Source: Microvirga lenta
GTDB lineage: Bacteria > Pseudomonadota > Alphaproteobacteria > Rhizobiales > Beijerinckiaceae
Length of the DNA stretch: 64,000 bases
Direction of reading: 5' to 3'
Assembly (NCBI RefSeq): GCF_020532555.1
Contig: NZ_JAJBBR010000001.1
Span: 496,001-560,000 of the forward strand
Shown: positions 8,188 to 19,411 of the stretch, in pieces
How the letters are laid out: each line of letters starts with the position of its first letter
How positions within the stretch are numbered: position 1 is the stretch's first letter
Translations under genes and position numbers: made by a program
The notes under the pieces: model-generated
The model's input: the letters and a program-made list of their open reading frames with translations, nothing else
What the model was told of the DNA's origin: nothing
The model's database searches: none

Positions 8188-10878
8188 ATGGATCTCCGTC
8201 GCGTGCGGATCTTCGGGACCCGGAGGCATGCGATCAAAAGCAGGGTGGCGTTAGGTTGGCTGCATCACAGAAGCCTGTTCTGGCGCTTTCTGCTGATCGG
8301 CATCGCCGCCCTGGCGCCCCTCGTGGTCGCTCTTGTGCAATTCGCAGGCGACGAACGGGACATGGCCCTCAAGGTCACCCGCGAACGCGCGGAACTGCTC
8401 GCAGCCTATACGGTGGAGAGACAACGCGAGGTGATCGAGGAAGCGCGGGGGGTGCTGCGCTTCCTCACGGAGATGCCGGAAGTCGGCGCCGGAGGGCCGG
8501 TCTGCGACGCCTTCCTGGCGAACCACATGGCGCTCCACCGATGGATCCACTCGCTCAGGCTGTCCTCACCGGACGGCAGCGCCGTCTGCGCGGACCGGGC
8601 AGACACCAAACTCCCCGACCTGCATGACCGGGAGTACTTCAAGAAAGCGCTGAGCGGGGCGGATTTCGTCCTGAGCGAGTTGACCACGGACCGCCGGACC
8701 GGAGCCCTTGCCATGGTGGCGGCAGCCCCGATCGTGCGGAGCGGCGAGGTCGTGGGCGTCCTGTCCCTCGGCATGTTCCCGGGCGTCTTTCAGGAGCGTT
8801 CCCCCCTGCAGGTCGACCCCACCCTCGACGTCAGCATGTTCCTCGTCGACCAGAAGGGAACGCTCATCGCGCATCACCCCCAGATCCGAGAGCTGGTCGG
8901 GGCGAGCGTCCGCGACCGGCCCGCCGTTCAGAAGGCCCTCGACTCCCTCGAAGGAAGCTCGGAGGCGCTCGATCTGTTCGGGGTCCAGCGCCTGTTCGTC
9001 TTTCGGACCCTCCCGGGCACGGATGCCGTCCTTGCCATCGGCCTGGACCGGGCGGCCGTGATCGGCGCCATAGACGGCGTTCTTCGCTATCGCCTGAGCC
9101 TGATCACCATCATCATCGGCGGATCGGTCATGCTCGGCCTTCTTGGTGCGGAAATCCTCATCTTCCGGCCCCTGCGCGATCTGTCGTTCATGGCCAAGGC
9201 CTTCGAGAGCGGAGACTTCAGCATACGCGCCTCGACCACAGGGGCCGGCGAGGTCAGGCTCCTCGCCCGGATCCTGGGCCGGATGGCGGAAGCCATCACC
9301 GACCGCGAGGGCGAGCTCAAGGCGGCCAAGGACGTCGCCGAGAGCGCCCTGGCCGAAGCGCGGCTCGCCAACAATGCCAAGACCGACTTCCTGGCGACCA
9401 TGAGCCATGAAATCCGCACGCCCCTCAACGGCATCATCGGCTATACCGAGCGCCTTCTCGACGAGGAGCTGAGCCGGGAGCAGCGGCGCTATGCGGAGCT
9501 GATCCAGGTGGCGGGCTCGGCTCTTTTGACGATCGCCAACGACGTCCTCGACCTGTCGAGCATCGAGGCCAATCAGATCCAGCTCCGGCAGGAGCCATTC
9601 TCCTTCCTGTCCCTCATCGATGATACCGTCTCCATCGTCAGCAGCGGGGCCGGCAGGAAAGGCGTCCCCATCCGGACGGAATGCGACCCGGACATTCCCG
9701 ACGTCGTGCTCGGGGACGAAGCGCGGCTCCGCCAGATCCTGCTGAACCTGCTGAACAACGCCGTGAAGTTCACGCGTGTGGGGCACATCACGGCCCACGT
9801 CCAGCACAAGGGCCGTTCCGAGCGCGGAGAGCTGATCCGCATCTCCATCATTGACACGGGAATCGGAATTGCGCCGGAGAAGCGCGACCGCCTGTTCAAG
9901 CGCTTTTCACAGGTCGACCGCTCCATCAGAAGGGAGTTCGGCGGCACCGGCCTCGGTCTCGCGATCTCCAAGCGTCTCATCGAACTGATGGGCGGCGAAA
10001 TCGGAGTGGAAAGCGAAGAGGGCAAAGGTTCGACCTTCTGGATCGAGGTGGCGCTGCAGCGGGCGGAGCACCTCGTCCAGCAGCAGCGGCAGGCCAAGAA
10101 GATCCCGGCGACCGCACCGGCGCGCATTCTTCTGGCCGAGGACATCGAGGTCAACCAGGAGCTGGCGAAAGGGCTGCTCGTGGCCGCGGGGCACGAGGTC
10201 GATACGGTCACGAACGGATACGAGGCCGTCGCGGCGGTCCAGATCAAACCCTACGACCTCGTCCTGATGGATGTGCAGATGCCCGGGATGGACGGCATCA
10301 CCGCGACACGGAAGATCCGCGCTCTCGATCATCCGGCAGGACGAATCCCCATCCTCGCCATGACCGCCAATGTGCTGCCGCCCCAGATTCAGCAGTTCAA
10401 GGAGGCCGGCATGAACGGCCATGTAGGCAAGCCCGTCAGACGGGACGACCTGCTCAGGAAGCTGGCGGAATGGCTGCCTGCGGGAGATGAGACGGCTGGA
10501 TCCCCGGACACGACGGCACAAGAACCGGAATCCTTCAACGAGAAGGACTTTCGCGATTTCGTCGACATGATGGGGGCGGATCGCGTCAACCAGTGGCTCG
10601 CCAGGTTCGACGAGCAGCTCGAGACGACGTTCGCATCCGCGCATCAGTACGAGCCTCACGAGCTGGCGCAGCGTGCCCATGCCCTGGTCTCGCAGGCCGC
10701 TCTCTTGGGATTCTCGGAGTTCTCGAAATTTTGCAGCTCCCTGGAGCAGGCATGCCTCAGCGGAGGGGACATATCGGCATCCCTGCTGACCGCCAGGAGG
10801 GTGACCCAGGAGACCCGCTCGGCCATTGCCGGCCTGCTCCGCGACCGGCAATGCGAGCATGTCGCCTCGAAGGCATGA
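8188..10878 (+). CDS. Membrane-bound hybrid histidine kinase (dCache-HAMP-HisKA-HATPase-REC-HPt)
   Basis: The 896-residue protein is an inner-membrane phosphorelay kinase. TM1 is at about 31-52 and TM2 at about 303-326, bracketing a periplasmic sensor of about 250 residues. The sensor carries the DREYF and DRRTG signatures of double-Cache/PDC domains, which often bind small organic ligands. A HAMP linker leads to HisKA with phospho-His407 ([11 protein letters not shown]), HATPase_c with [12 protein letters not shown], a receiver with Asp695 ([13 protein letters not shown]) and a C-terminal HPt-like domain with His831. The complete His-Asp-His relay predicts transfer to the response regulator encoded 16 bp upstream. 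The ligand is unknown. Confidence 0.9.
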   Translation: MDLRRVRIFGTRRHAIKSRVALGWLHHRSLFWRFLLIGIAALAPLVVALVQFAGDERDMALKVTRERAELLAAYTVERQREVIEEARGVLRFLTEMPEVGAGGPVCDAFLANHMALHRWIHSLRLSSPDGSAVCADRADTKLPDLHDREYFKKALSGADFVLSELTTDRRTGALAMVAAAPIVRSGEVVGVLSLGMFPGVFQERSPLQVDPTLDVSMFLVDQKGTLIAHHPQIRELVGASVRDRPAVQKALDSLEGSSEALDLFGVQRLFVFRTLPGTDAVLAIGLDRAAVIGAIDGVLRYRLSLITIIIGGSVMLGLLGAEILIFRPLRDLSFMAKAFESGDFSIRASTTGAGEVRLLARILGRMAEAITDREGELKAAKDVAESALAEARLANNAKTDFLATMSHEIRTPLNGIIGYTERLLDEELSREQRRYAELIQVAGSALLTIANDVLDLSSIEANQIQLRQEPFSFLSLIDDTVSIVSSGAGRKGVPIRTECDPDIPDVVLGDEARLRQILLNLLNNAVKFTRVGHITAHVQHKGRSERGELIRISIIDTGIGIAPEKRDRLFKRFSQVDRSIRREFGGTGLGLAISKRLIELMGGEIGVESEEGKGSTFWIEVALQRAEHLVQQQRQAKKIPATAPARILLAEDIEVNQELAKGLLVAAGHEVDTVTNGYEAVAAVQIKPYDLVLMDVQMPGMDGITATRKIRALDHPAGRIPILAMTANVLPPQIQQFKEAGMNGHVGKPVRRDDLLRKLAEWLPAGDETAGSPDTTAQEPESFNEKDFRDFVDMMGADRVNQWLARFDEQLETTFASAHQYEPHELAQRAHALVSQAALLGFSEFSKFCSSLEQACLSGGDISASLLTARRVTQETRSAIAGLLRDRQCEHVASKA

Positions 10879-11218
10879 GACTCCGGCCGAGCCGGCCGAG
10901 CCGGCGCGCCGAAATCTGATGGCGGAACGGCCTAGACCGTTTGGCCTAGGTGAAATCGGTCCTGTCTTAGATCATGGGGCTGAATGGACCAGTGCGTCGG
11001 CAACCGCATAAACCAATGAGGTTCGACGTGGAGCGAAGGCCGGCGTTGCAGGCAGGGACTGTCGAAGGAGCCCAGAGGCACCCGGCAGGCCATCGCCCTC
11101 AGGGCCCCGGTCTCGCGCGCACCCGAACAGCGAGATCAGCCGGGGGCGGTCGAGGGCGGCATTGCATGTGCCTTTCACCACGGCGCCCTGGTGGCAACTG
11201 CTTCAGCGAGGACGAGGC
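10879..11218. other. 340-bp intergenic region
   Basis: No supported gene was found. There is an inverted repeat AACGG-N6-CCGTT overlapping two direct copies of GGCCTAG (about 10924-10947). No terminator with a T tract was seen after the kinase gene. Confidence 0.4.
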
Positions 11219-12202
11219 GTGAGTTTATCTTCGACAAGGTATCCGGACCGGCAGTTCAGGTCCCGGGTCGTCCTTCCCGTCACGGCCGTGACGGTGGCGA
11301 GCCTTGCTCTCGCGGCATTCGCCCTGTTCTGGGCCGTTCGCCAGAGCAACGACTTGTCGGTCGAGCGCCAGTTGCGGACGACGGAGCGCCACATCAGGGC
11401 CATCGTCGGCGAGCTCGCGCAGCAGCAGGAGATGGTCGCCGTCTGGGACGATGCGCTGCAGGAGCTGGAAAAGCCCGCTCCCGACTGGCAGTGGATCGAC
11501 GACAATATCGGGATCTGGCTGCACCTCACCTTCGGGCAGGATCAGGTCTATCTGCTCGACGCGGCCAATGCGCCGATCTACGCCACGATCGGCGGCAAGC
11601 GGGCCTCCCCGCGGGAATTCAACCTGCTCAGACCAAGCCTCGAAGGACTCCTCCACGGCCTGCGCGGGCATTCGGAATCGCCGCATCGCCCTCACGTCCT
11701 GCGGCCTCCGGATACGACTTACGTAACGACAGGCAGGGCGGAATACGACGCTCACCTTCTCGAGCTGCTCGGGCGCCCGGCGGCGGTCAGCGTCATGAAG
11801 ATCGTGCCTCATTCGGACAACATGGCACGCAGGCCCGGAAGCGAGTTCATCCTCGTCAGCGTCCGTTTTCTGGACGGCGACTTCCTGAAGCGCCTGTCCG
11901 AACGCAACCTGATCGAGGGCTTGCGCTTTTCGCGCTCCGACACGCCGAGGGCGGACGAGACATCGGTCGAGCTCAGGTCGGACGAGGGTTATCTGATCGG
12001 CTACTTCATCTGGCAGCCGGACCTGCCGGGAACGAGGATCCTGCACGTGATCGGGCCGAGCACGGCCCTGGTCTGCGGCCTGATGATCGCCGTGATGGCG
12101 CTGCTCGTCCGTTCCCTGCGGCGCTCCATCCTGGAGGTGGACACGACCATGGAACGCGGCTTCCCGGGCGAACCGGCGGAAGTTTCACATCCGCAGCCAT
12201 GA
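11219..12202 (+). CDS. CHASE4-domain membrane protein lacking an output domain
   Basis: The roughly 327-residue product has TM1 at about 19-40, a periplasmic CHASE4-type sensor (MVAVWDDALQEL, NIGIWLHLTFGQDQVYLLD) and TM2 near residue 290. Only about 25 residues follow TM2. In known proteins CHASE4 is normally fused to HAMP, GGDEF/EAL or kinase modules; none is present here and the next feature is a tRNA gene 44 bp downstream. It is either a free-standing sensor that works with partner proteins or a truncated cyclase or kinase. The GTG at 11219 with GAGGA upstream was chosen over the TTG at 11162. Confidence 0.7.
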   Translation: MSLSSTRYPDRQFRSRVVLPVTAVTVASLALAAFALFWAVRQSNDLSVERQLRTTERHIRAIVGELAQQQEMVAVWDDALQELEKPAPDWQWIDDNIGIWLHLTFGQDQVYLLDAANAPIYATIGGKRASPREFNLLRPSLEGLLHGLRGHSESPHRPHVLRPPDTTYVTTGRAEYDAHLLELLGRPAAVSVMKIVPHSDNMARRPGSEFILVSVRFLDGDFLKRLSERNLIEGLRFSRSDTPRADETSVELRSDEGYLIGYFIWQPDLPGTRILHVIGPSTALVCGLMIAVMALLVRSLRRSILEVDTTMERGFPGEPAEVSHPQP

Positions 12203-12246
12203 CCGTGGAGAGGAATACGTCGGGATTCTGCTGTCTGCGGAAAATT

Positions 12247-12322
<76 letters not shown>

Positions 12323-12404
12323 ACTCCGGTTGCGGCGCTTGGGTGTCGCCGCAGGGGAAGCCGCCGAAGCAGCGGCGTCTCTATAGTCGGGTCTGACGGG
12401 AGGT

Positions 12405-12782
12405 TCAAGCCTCTTCGTCGTCCTCCAGATCGCTGTCGATCAGATCGGAAACGTCGTCGTCGCCCTCCTCCTCGTCCTCGAGGAAGGTGTCGTCGTCGGC
12501 CACGTCGTCGCCCACGTCGATGTCGTCGTCCGACGGCAGATCCTTGTCGGCCTCGCTGGCCTCGACCTCATCCAGGGAAACCAGCTCCGGACCCACTGAT
12601 TCGATATCGCTCTCGTCGTCGTCGGTGCTGCGGGCCACCACAGGCGCCGGGGCACGGGCCAGAGCCGTCGCCTGGAACACGGTGCCGCATTTCGGGCACA
12701 CCGCAGGGTCCTTGTTGAGATCGTAGAATTTCGCGCCGCAGCTCATGCACTGGCGCTTCAAGCCGAGTTCCGGTTTGGCCAC
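12405..12782 (-). CDS. TIGR02300 family zinc-ribbon protein (FYDLN acid protein)
   Basis: The 125-residue protein is found mainly in Alphaproteobacteria. An N-terminal zinc ribbon is made of Cys12, Cys15, Cys29 and Cys32 around the family-defining FYDLN motif (19-23). The C-terminal two-thirds is a highly acidic Asp/Glu tail, probably disordered. Its biochemical function is not established; the fold suggests nucleic-acid or protein binding. It is transcribed toward tRNA-Ala and divergently from aroA. Confidence 0.9.
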   Translation of the reverse strand: MAKPELGLKRQCMSCGAKFYDLNKDPAVCPKCGTVFQATALARAPAPVVARSTDDDESDIESVGPELVSLDEVEASEADKDLPSDDDIDVGDDVADDDTFLEDEEEGDDDVSDLIDSDLEDDEEA

Positions 12783-12850
12783 GGGGGTCTACCTTCGAAG
12801 TGATGGTCGGGAACGCTCCGTTAGTCGCGGGGGCATCCCTTGTCAAATAG

Positions 12851-14296
<1,446 letters not shown>

Positions 14297-14304
14297 GCCG
14301 CCGC

Positions 14305-14928
14305 ATGATCATCGCCATCGACGGTCCCGCAGCATCGGGCAAAGGCACCCTCGGCAAGCGTCTCGCCGAGCATTTCGGCTTCGCGCATCTCGACACCGGG
14401 CTCCTGTACCGGGCCGTGGCCCGCGTCCTGCTGGACAGGGGCGTCGCCCTCACCGACCGGGACGCGGCGGCTCTCGTGGCACGGGAGCTCGACGTCACCC
14501 ACCTGGACGACCCGCGCCTGCGCGGCGCCGAAATGGGAGAGGCCGCCTCCGTCGTTTCGGCCTATCAGCCTGTCAGGGACGCCCTGCTGGCGTTCCAGCG
14601 CCAGTTCGGCGACCAGGAGCCCGGCGCCGTGCTCGACGGACGGGACATCGGAACGGTGGTCTGCCCTCATGCGGACGTGAAGCTCTTCATCACGGCCAGC
14701 CCCGAGGAGCGGGCGAAGCGGCGGCATCTCGAACTCACCAAGCGGGGCGAGGCCCCGCCCTACGAGACGATCCTCGACGACATCCGCCGGCGCGACGAGC
14801 GGGACATGAACCGCAGCAACGCTCCTCTCAAGGCCGCGGACGACGCCCTGACGCTGGACACCACCCATCTGGACGCGGATGCTGTCTTTCAAGCTGCGCT
14901 GGAACTCGTGAGGGGGAAGCAGACTTAA
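14305..14928 (+). CDS. cmk: Cytidylate kinase
   Basis: The 207-residue NMP kinase phosphorylates CMP/dCMP with ATP. The P-loop GPAASGKGT lies at residues 7-15, and the substrate-binding (DGRDIGTVV) and lid (RRRDERD) segments are present. The ATG at 14305 fits the family N-terminus (MIIAIDGP). A TTG at 14293 overlapping the aroA stop is an alternative. No strong ribosome site is seen for either, suggesting translational coupling to aroA. Confidence 0.93.
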   Translation: MIIAIDGPAASGKGTLGKRLAEHFGFAHLDTGLLYRAVARVLLDRGVALTDRDAAALVARELDVTHLDDPRLRGAEMGEAASVVSAYQPVRDALLAFQRQFGDQEPGAVLDGRDIGTVVCPHADVKLFITASPEERAKRRHLELTKRGEAPPYETILDDIRRRDERDMNRSNAPLKAADDALTLDTTHLDADAVFQAALELVRGKQT

Positions 14929-14992
14929 CCTTGAGCTGGCCTGGGAAGCCGGCAATCCTCAGAACCGACCCTGCTCCGAAGAGGAGAGTTCG

Positions 14993-15805
14993 ATGGTTCG
15001 CCGCGGCTGCACTTCTCTCGTCGCAGGGCTGGCCCTGCTGTGCTCCCTCTTCGCCCTTCCCTCCGAAGCCGAGGCCCAGACCGAGGTGGACCTCGCCCTC
15101 GTGGTGGCGGTCGACATCTCGTTTTCCATGGACACGGAAGAGCAGGCTCTCCAGCGGGAGGGCTTCGCGCAGGCCTTCCGCTCCCAGCTCGTTCACGAGG
15201 CGATCCGGGGCGGAATGCTCGGAAGGATCGCGGTCACCTACATGGAATGGTCCGGCTCGATGGAGCAGAAGGTGATCGTTCCCTGGACGGTTCTCGACAA
15301 CTCGGAAAGCCTGATGGCCTTCGCCGACAGGATCGCCACGGTGCCCCTGCGCCGCGCCCAGCGCACCTCCATTTCCGGCGCCATCGACTTCAGCGTCAAG
15401 CTGCAGGAGGAGAGCGGGTTCGAGGCGACGCGCCGCGTCATCGACGTGTCGGGCGACGGCCCCAACAACCAGGGCCGTGCGGTCGTCCAGGCCCGCGACG
15501 AGGCCCTGGCAAAGGGGATCACGATCAACGGGCTCCCCATCATGCTGCGCAAGCCCGGCTATCTCGACATCCCGGAGCTCGACGTCTACTACAAGGACTG
15601 CGTGATCGGCGGTCAGGGGGCGTTCATGGTACCGGTGCGGGAGCGCGACCAGCTCATCGAAGCGATCAAGACCAAGATCCTCCTCGAGATCGCCAATCTC
15701 ACCCCTCCCGAGCCTGAGGGATCCCTCATCAAGCGCATTCAGGACACGCCACGCACCAATTGCCTGTCCGGCGAGATGCAGTGGCGGGACCGCTGGAACA
15801 ACTGA
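14993..15805 (+). CDS. DUF1194 secreted von Willebrand factor A-like protein
   Basis: The 270-residue product carries a signal peptide (hydrophobic 9-22, cleavage after AEA near residue 28) and a single vWA-like domain. A MIDAS metal site is visible (D41-I-S43-F-S45). The [12 protein letters not shown] and [11 protein letters not shown] segments match DUF1194, an alphaproteobacterial family of unknown role, presumed to be periplasmic metal-dependent adhesion or assembly factors. GAGGAGAG lies upstream of the ATG. A methylglyoxal synthase gene follows after 10 bp. Confidence 0.85.
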   Translation: MVRRGCTSLVAGLALLCSLFALPSEAEAQTEVDLALVVAVDISFSMDTEEQALQREGFAQAFRSQLVHEAIRGGMLGRIAVTYMEWSGSMEQKVIVPWTVLDNSESLMAFADRIATVPLRRAQRTSISGAIDFSVKLQEESGFEATRRVIDVSGDGPNNQGRAVVQARDEALAKGITINGLPIMLRKPGYLDIPELDVYYKDCVIGGQGAFMVPVRERDQLIEAIKTKILLEIANLTPPEPEGSLIKRIQDTPRTNCLSGEMQWRDRWNN

Positions 15806-15815
15806 CAGACCGACC

Positions 15816-16193
15816 ATGACGAAACTGACGCTGGCGCTCGTGGCCCACGACGCCAAGAAGGACGACATGGCCCGCTTCGTGGCCATGCACGAGAACGCCC
15901 TGCGCCCCTTCGAGCTCTTCGCGACGGGAACGACCGGCAGCCGGGTGATGGAGAAGTGTGCGTCCCTCTCCGTGACGCGCCTCAAGAGCGGCCCCCTCGG
16001 TGGGGACCAGCAGATCGGCGCGATGATCGCGGAGGGAAAGGTCGACGTCCTGTTCTTCTTCGTCGATCCGCTCTCGCCCCACCCGCACGACGTGGACGTG
16101 AAGGCGCTGATGCGCCTTGCCCTCGTCTACAACATTCCCATGGCCCTCAATCCCGCAACGGCGGAACGGCTGATCGCCACATTCGACTCTTAG
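15816..16193 (+). CDS. mgsA: Methylglyoxal synthase
   Basis: The 125-residue enzyme converts dihydroxyacetone phosphate to methylglyoxal and phosphate, a bypass that relieves sugar-phosphate stress. Catalytic Asp64 lies in [14 protein letters not shown], with phosphate-binding residues in FATGTTGS and the SPHPHDVD segment. The last four bases overlap the end of the convergent hrpB gene. It probably shares a transcript with the DUF1194 gene. Confidence 0.95.
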   Translation: MTKLTLALVAHDAKKDDMARFVAMHENALRPFELFATGTTGSRVMEKCASLSVTRLKSGPLGGDQQIGAMIAEGKVDVLFFFVDPLSPHPHDVDVKALMRLALVYNIPMALNPATAERLIATFDS

Positions 16194-18652
16194 GTCCCCC
16201 GGGGCTTGGCCCGGCGGGTGGGCGGCGCCGTCACCGGGTCCTCCGGCCAGGGATGCTTCGGATATTGCCCGCGCATATCCGCCCGCACGGCGGCCCAGGA
16301 CCCGCGCCAGAAGCCGGGGAGATCCCGCGTGATCTGGATCGGCCGCTGCGCCGGCGAGAGCAGGTGGAGGATCAGCGGCACCCGGCCGCCGGCAATGGTC
16401 GGATGCTTGTCCAGACCGAACAGCTCCTGCACGCGAACGGCCAGGACCGGTCCTTCCTCGGCTCCGTAGTCGATGGGGATCTGCGATCCGGTCGGGACTT
16501 CGAGATGGGTCGGCGCCTCCGCATCGAGGCGCCGCTGCAGGTTCCACGGCAGCAGCGACCGCATCGCTTCGCTCAGGAGATCGGCGCCGATGTCGCCGAG
16601 GCCGCTTCTCCCGACGAGATGCGGCGCAAGCCAGTCCTCGATGCCGGCGATCAGCGCCTCGTCGGAGAGGTCCGGCCACTCGTCTCCCTCCGCCCGGCGG
16701 AGGAACATGACGCGCTCGCGCCACTGCGCCAGCGCCTTCGAGAAAGGCAGGGCCTCGACCCCCAGAGACCCCAGACCCTCCGCGAGGCTGCGGGCCGCCG
16801 CCTCCGTCGCCGGAACCGGCAGGGGCCGCTCGTTCAGGGAAAGAGCCCCGTAGCGCCGGATCGCTCGCGCCCGCAGGGCCCGGGCCTGCCGGTCGAAGAC
16901 GACCTCCTCGCGCTGCTCGATGTCGCCGCCGAGGCAGGCTTCGATCTCCTCCGGCGCGATCGGAGCGGCCGCCAGGATCCGTGCCGCCGCGGCTCCGCCG
17001 GAAATTTCGGCGATGGCCAGATAGGGCTCCTTTGCCAGCCTGTCGTGCGGCTCCAGGGCGGCGCCCCGGCCATTGGCCATCAGATACTCACCCGTCTTGC
17101 CCCTCGCCTTGGCGAGACGGTCGGGATAGGCCAGCGTCAGCAGCGCGCCGACCGAGCGGGCCTCACCCCTTCCCTGCGCGGCGCTCCTGGCCCAGCCCTG
17201 CGCCATCCGCCGCATGTCCTCGGCCCGTTTCGAGCGGTCGCGCCGGAAGCGCTCCACCCGCTCGGTCAGGTCCGCCGCATCCCCGCCGAGGCCCCGCTCC
17301 ACCAGGATTGCGGCAAGATCGGCCGCATCCCGCGCCTGCCCGGTCTCGCCCGCGACGAGCACCATTCGCGCGAGACGCGGCGGCAGCGGGAGGTTGCGCA
17401 GGCGCCGCCCCGTTTCCGTGATCCGCCCGTCATCGTCGAGCGCATGGAGTTGCTGCAGCAGCGTGCGCGCCTCCTTCAGGGCCGGGCGGGGTGGCGGATC
17501 GAGGAAGGCGAGCGTCGTCGGGTCGGCAACGCCCCAGGCCGCGCAGTCGAGCAGCAGCGGCGCGAGATCGGCGGAGAGGATCTCCGGCCGGGCATAGGCT
17601 TCGAGCGCCCCCGTGGCCGCCTCCTCCCAAAGGCGGTAGCACACCCCCGGTTCGGTTCGCCCGGCGCGGCCCCGGCGCTGATCGGCGGCGGCGCGCGAGA
17701 CGCGCACGGTCTCCAGCCGGGTCAGGCCGATATTCGGCTCGAAGACGGGGACACGGGCGAGCCCGGAATCCACCACCACGCGCACGCCTTCGATGGTCAG
17801 CGACGTCTCGGCGATGGAAGTCGCGAGCACCACCTTGCGGCGGCCGGGCTTGGCCGGGCTGACGGCGAGATCCTGCTCGCCCCGGTCGAGGGCGCCGTAG
17901 AGCGGCGCGATGTCGACGGCGGGATCGGCGACCCGCTCGCGCAGGAGCGTTTCGAGACGGCGGATTTCGCCCTGCCCCGGCAGGAAGACGAGGATGGAGC
18001 CGGGTTCGGCCCGCAGCGCCCGCGTGACGGCATCCGCGAGCTGCTCCTCGATGCGCCGGTTGGGATCCCGCCCGAGATAGCGGGTCTCGACCGGAAAGGC
18101 CCTGCCCTCGGATTCCACCACGGGGGCGTCGCCGAGGAGCCGCGCAACCCGGGCGCCGTCGAGGGTCGCGGACATGACGAGGAGGCGCAGGTCCTCCCTC
18201 AGGCCTCCCTGCGCGTCGAGGGCGAGCGCGAGCCCCAGATCCGCATCGAGCGAGCGCTCGTGGAACTCGTCGAACAGGACCGCCGCCACGCCCTCCAGGG
18301 ACGGATCGTCCAGGATCATGCGGGCGAACACGCCTTCGGTCACCACCTCGATCCGGGTCCTGCTACTGATCTTCGATCCCAGGCGGACGCGCAGGCCGAC
18401 CGTCTCGCCGACCGCCTCGCCCAGGGTCTGCGCCATGCGGGCCGCCGCGGCCCGCGCCGCCAGGCGGCGCGGCTCCAGCAGAATGAGCTTTCCGCCCCCG
18501 ACCCAGGGCTCGTCGAGGAGGGCCAGGGGAACGCGCGTCGTCTTGCCCGCGCCCGGAGGGGCGACGAGGACCGCGTTCGGACGCTCCCGCAGCTTCCCGG
18601 TCAGCTCGGCTAGAACGGCGTCGATGGGCAGGGACGTGTCGAAGGCGCGCAT
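16190..18652 (-). CDS. hrpB: ATP-dependent RNA helicase HrpB
   Basis: The 820-residue DEAH/RHA-type helicase has Walker A at 31-39 (APPGAGKTT), a DEFH box at 128-131, motif III SATLDG and motif [14 protein letters not shown]. The HA2/OB-type C-terminal extension characteristic of HrpB is present, and the length matches the family. The cellular role in bacteria is poorly defined. It lies 42 bp downstream of the HAD phosphatase gene on the same strand and probably shares its transcript. Confidence 0.93.
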   Translation of the reverse strand: MRAFDTSLPIDAVLAELTGKLRERPNAVLVAPPGAGKTTRVPLALLDEPWVGGGKLILLEPRRLAARAAAARMAQTLGEAVGETVGLRVRLGSKISSRTRIEVVTEGVFARMILDDPSLEGVAAVLFDEFHERSLDADLGLALALDAQGGLREDLRLLVMSATLDGARVARLLGDAPVVESEGRAFPVETRYLGRDPNRRIEEQLADAVTRALRAEPGSILVFLPGQGEIRRLETLLRERVADPAVDIAPLYGALDRGEQDLAVSPAKPGRRKVVLATSIAETSLTIEGVRVVVDSGLARVPVFEPNIGLTRLETVRVSRAAADQRRGRAGRTEPGVCYRLWEEAATGALEAYARPEILSADLAPLLLDCAAWGVADPTTLAFLDPPPRPALKEARTLLQQLHALDDDGRITETGRRLRNLPLPPRLARMVLVAGETGQARDAADLAAILVERGLGGDAADLTERVERFRRDRSKRAEDMRRMAQGWARSAAQGRGEARSVGALLTLAYPDRLAKARGKTGEYLMANGRGAALEPHDRLAKEPYLAIAEISGGAAAARILAAAPIAPEEIEACLGGDIEQREEVVFDRQARALRARAIRRYGALSLNERPLPVPATEAAARSLAEGLGSLGVEALPFSKALAQWRERVMFLRRAEGDEWPDLSDEALIAGIEDWLAPHLVGRSGLGDIGADLLSEAMRSLLPWNLQRRLDAEAPTHLEVPTGSQIPIDYGAEEGPVLAVRVQELFGLDKHPTIAGGRVPLILHLLSPAQRPIQITRDLPGFWRGSWAAVRADMRGQYPKHPWPEDPVTAPPTRRAKPRGT

Positions 18653-18694
18653 GAGGCCTGATCGCTCAACACCGCCGAGAGGGCAAGCCCGCTC

Positions 18695-19312
18695 TCAGAC
18701 TTCGATGCCGTGCTTGCGCAGCTCGGCCGCCAGATCCATCGGCTCGGCATAGTGGATCGCGTGCATGCCGACGGCGCGGGCGCCTTCCACGTTGGCCTTG
18801 GAATCGTCGATGAAGATGCAGTCCTGCGCCTTCAGTCCGTAGCGGTCGAGCAGCAGGCGGTAGATTTCCGCATCCGGCTTCAGCATGCGCTCGTCGCCCG
18901 AGACGATGACGCCGTCGAAGCTGGCCAGGAAGGGATAGCGCTCCTTCGCCTCGACGAACTTCGCCCCGGAGAAATTGGTGATGCAATAGGTCGGAACGCC
19001 GGCCTCCCGCAGCCGCCCGAGCAGGGCCACGTTTTCCTCGATAACGCCGGCGACGGTCTCGTGCCACCGCTCATGAAAGGCGCGGATCGGCGTCTCGTGG
19101 TCGGGGTAGTCCTTCACCAGAAGGGCGACCGCCTCGTCCCAGTCGCGGCCGCGATCCTGCTCGATGTTCCACTGGCTGGTGCAGATCGTGGACAGGAACC
19201 ACTCCATCTGCGCCTCGTCGTCGAAGATGCGGCGGTAGAGATTGCGCGGGTCCCAGCGCAGCAGAACATTGCCCACATCGAACACGACGATCTTTGGCTT
19301 CTCGGTAGTCAA
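18695..19312 (-). CDS. HAD superfamily (subfamily IA) phosphatase, YihX-like
   Basis: The 205-residue cytosolic hydrolase shows HAD motif I as FDVGNVL, motif II ITN, motif III with Lys in RMLKPDAEIY and motif IV FIDDSKANVEGA. Position +2 of motif I is Gly instead of the usual Asp, as in YihX-type (HAD4) sugar-phosphate phosphatases. A sugar-phosphate or nucleotide phosphatase role is likely, but the substrate is unknown. The start at 19312 gives MTTEKPKIVVFD. Confidence 0.8.
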   Translation of the reverse strand: MTTEKPKIVVFDVGNVLLRWDPRNLYRRIFDDEAQMEWFLSTICTSQWNIEQDRGRDWDEAVALLVKDYPDHETPIRAFHERWHETVAGVIEENVALLGRLREAGVPTYCITNFSGAKFVEAKERYPFLASFDGVIVSGDERMLKPDAEIYRLLLDRYGLKAQDCIFIDDSKANVEGARAVGMHAIHYAEPMDLAAELRKHGIEV

Positions 19313-19374
19313 GACTTATCCCCCAAACGGCTTCGCGGAGGATTTAGCCTTTCCGGAGGTGTAAGGCTATTCTC

Positions 19375-19401
19375 AAAATCGGGCGCCTCCGGGAAGGCGC
19401 C
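19375..19401 (-). terminator. Terminator of the malic enzyme gene
   Basis: On the minus strand a 7-bp stem (GGCGCCT/AGGCGCC, 6-nt loop) is followed by a TTTT run 11 bp beyond the maeB stop. A second 9-bp hairpin overlaps the end of maeB (19402-19423). Confidence 0.65.
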
Positions 19402-19411
19402 ATCGGCGGGG

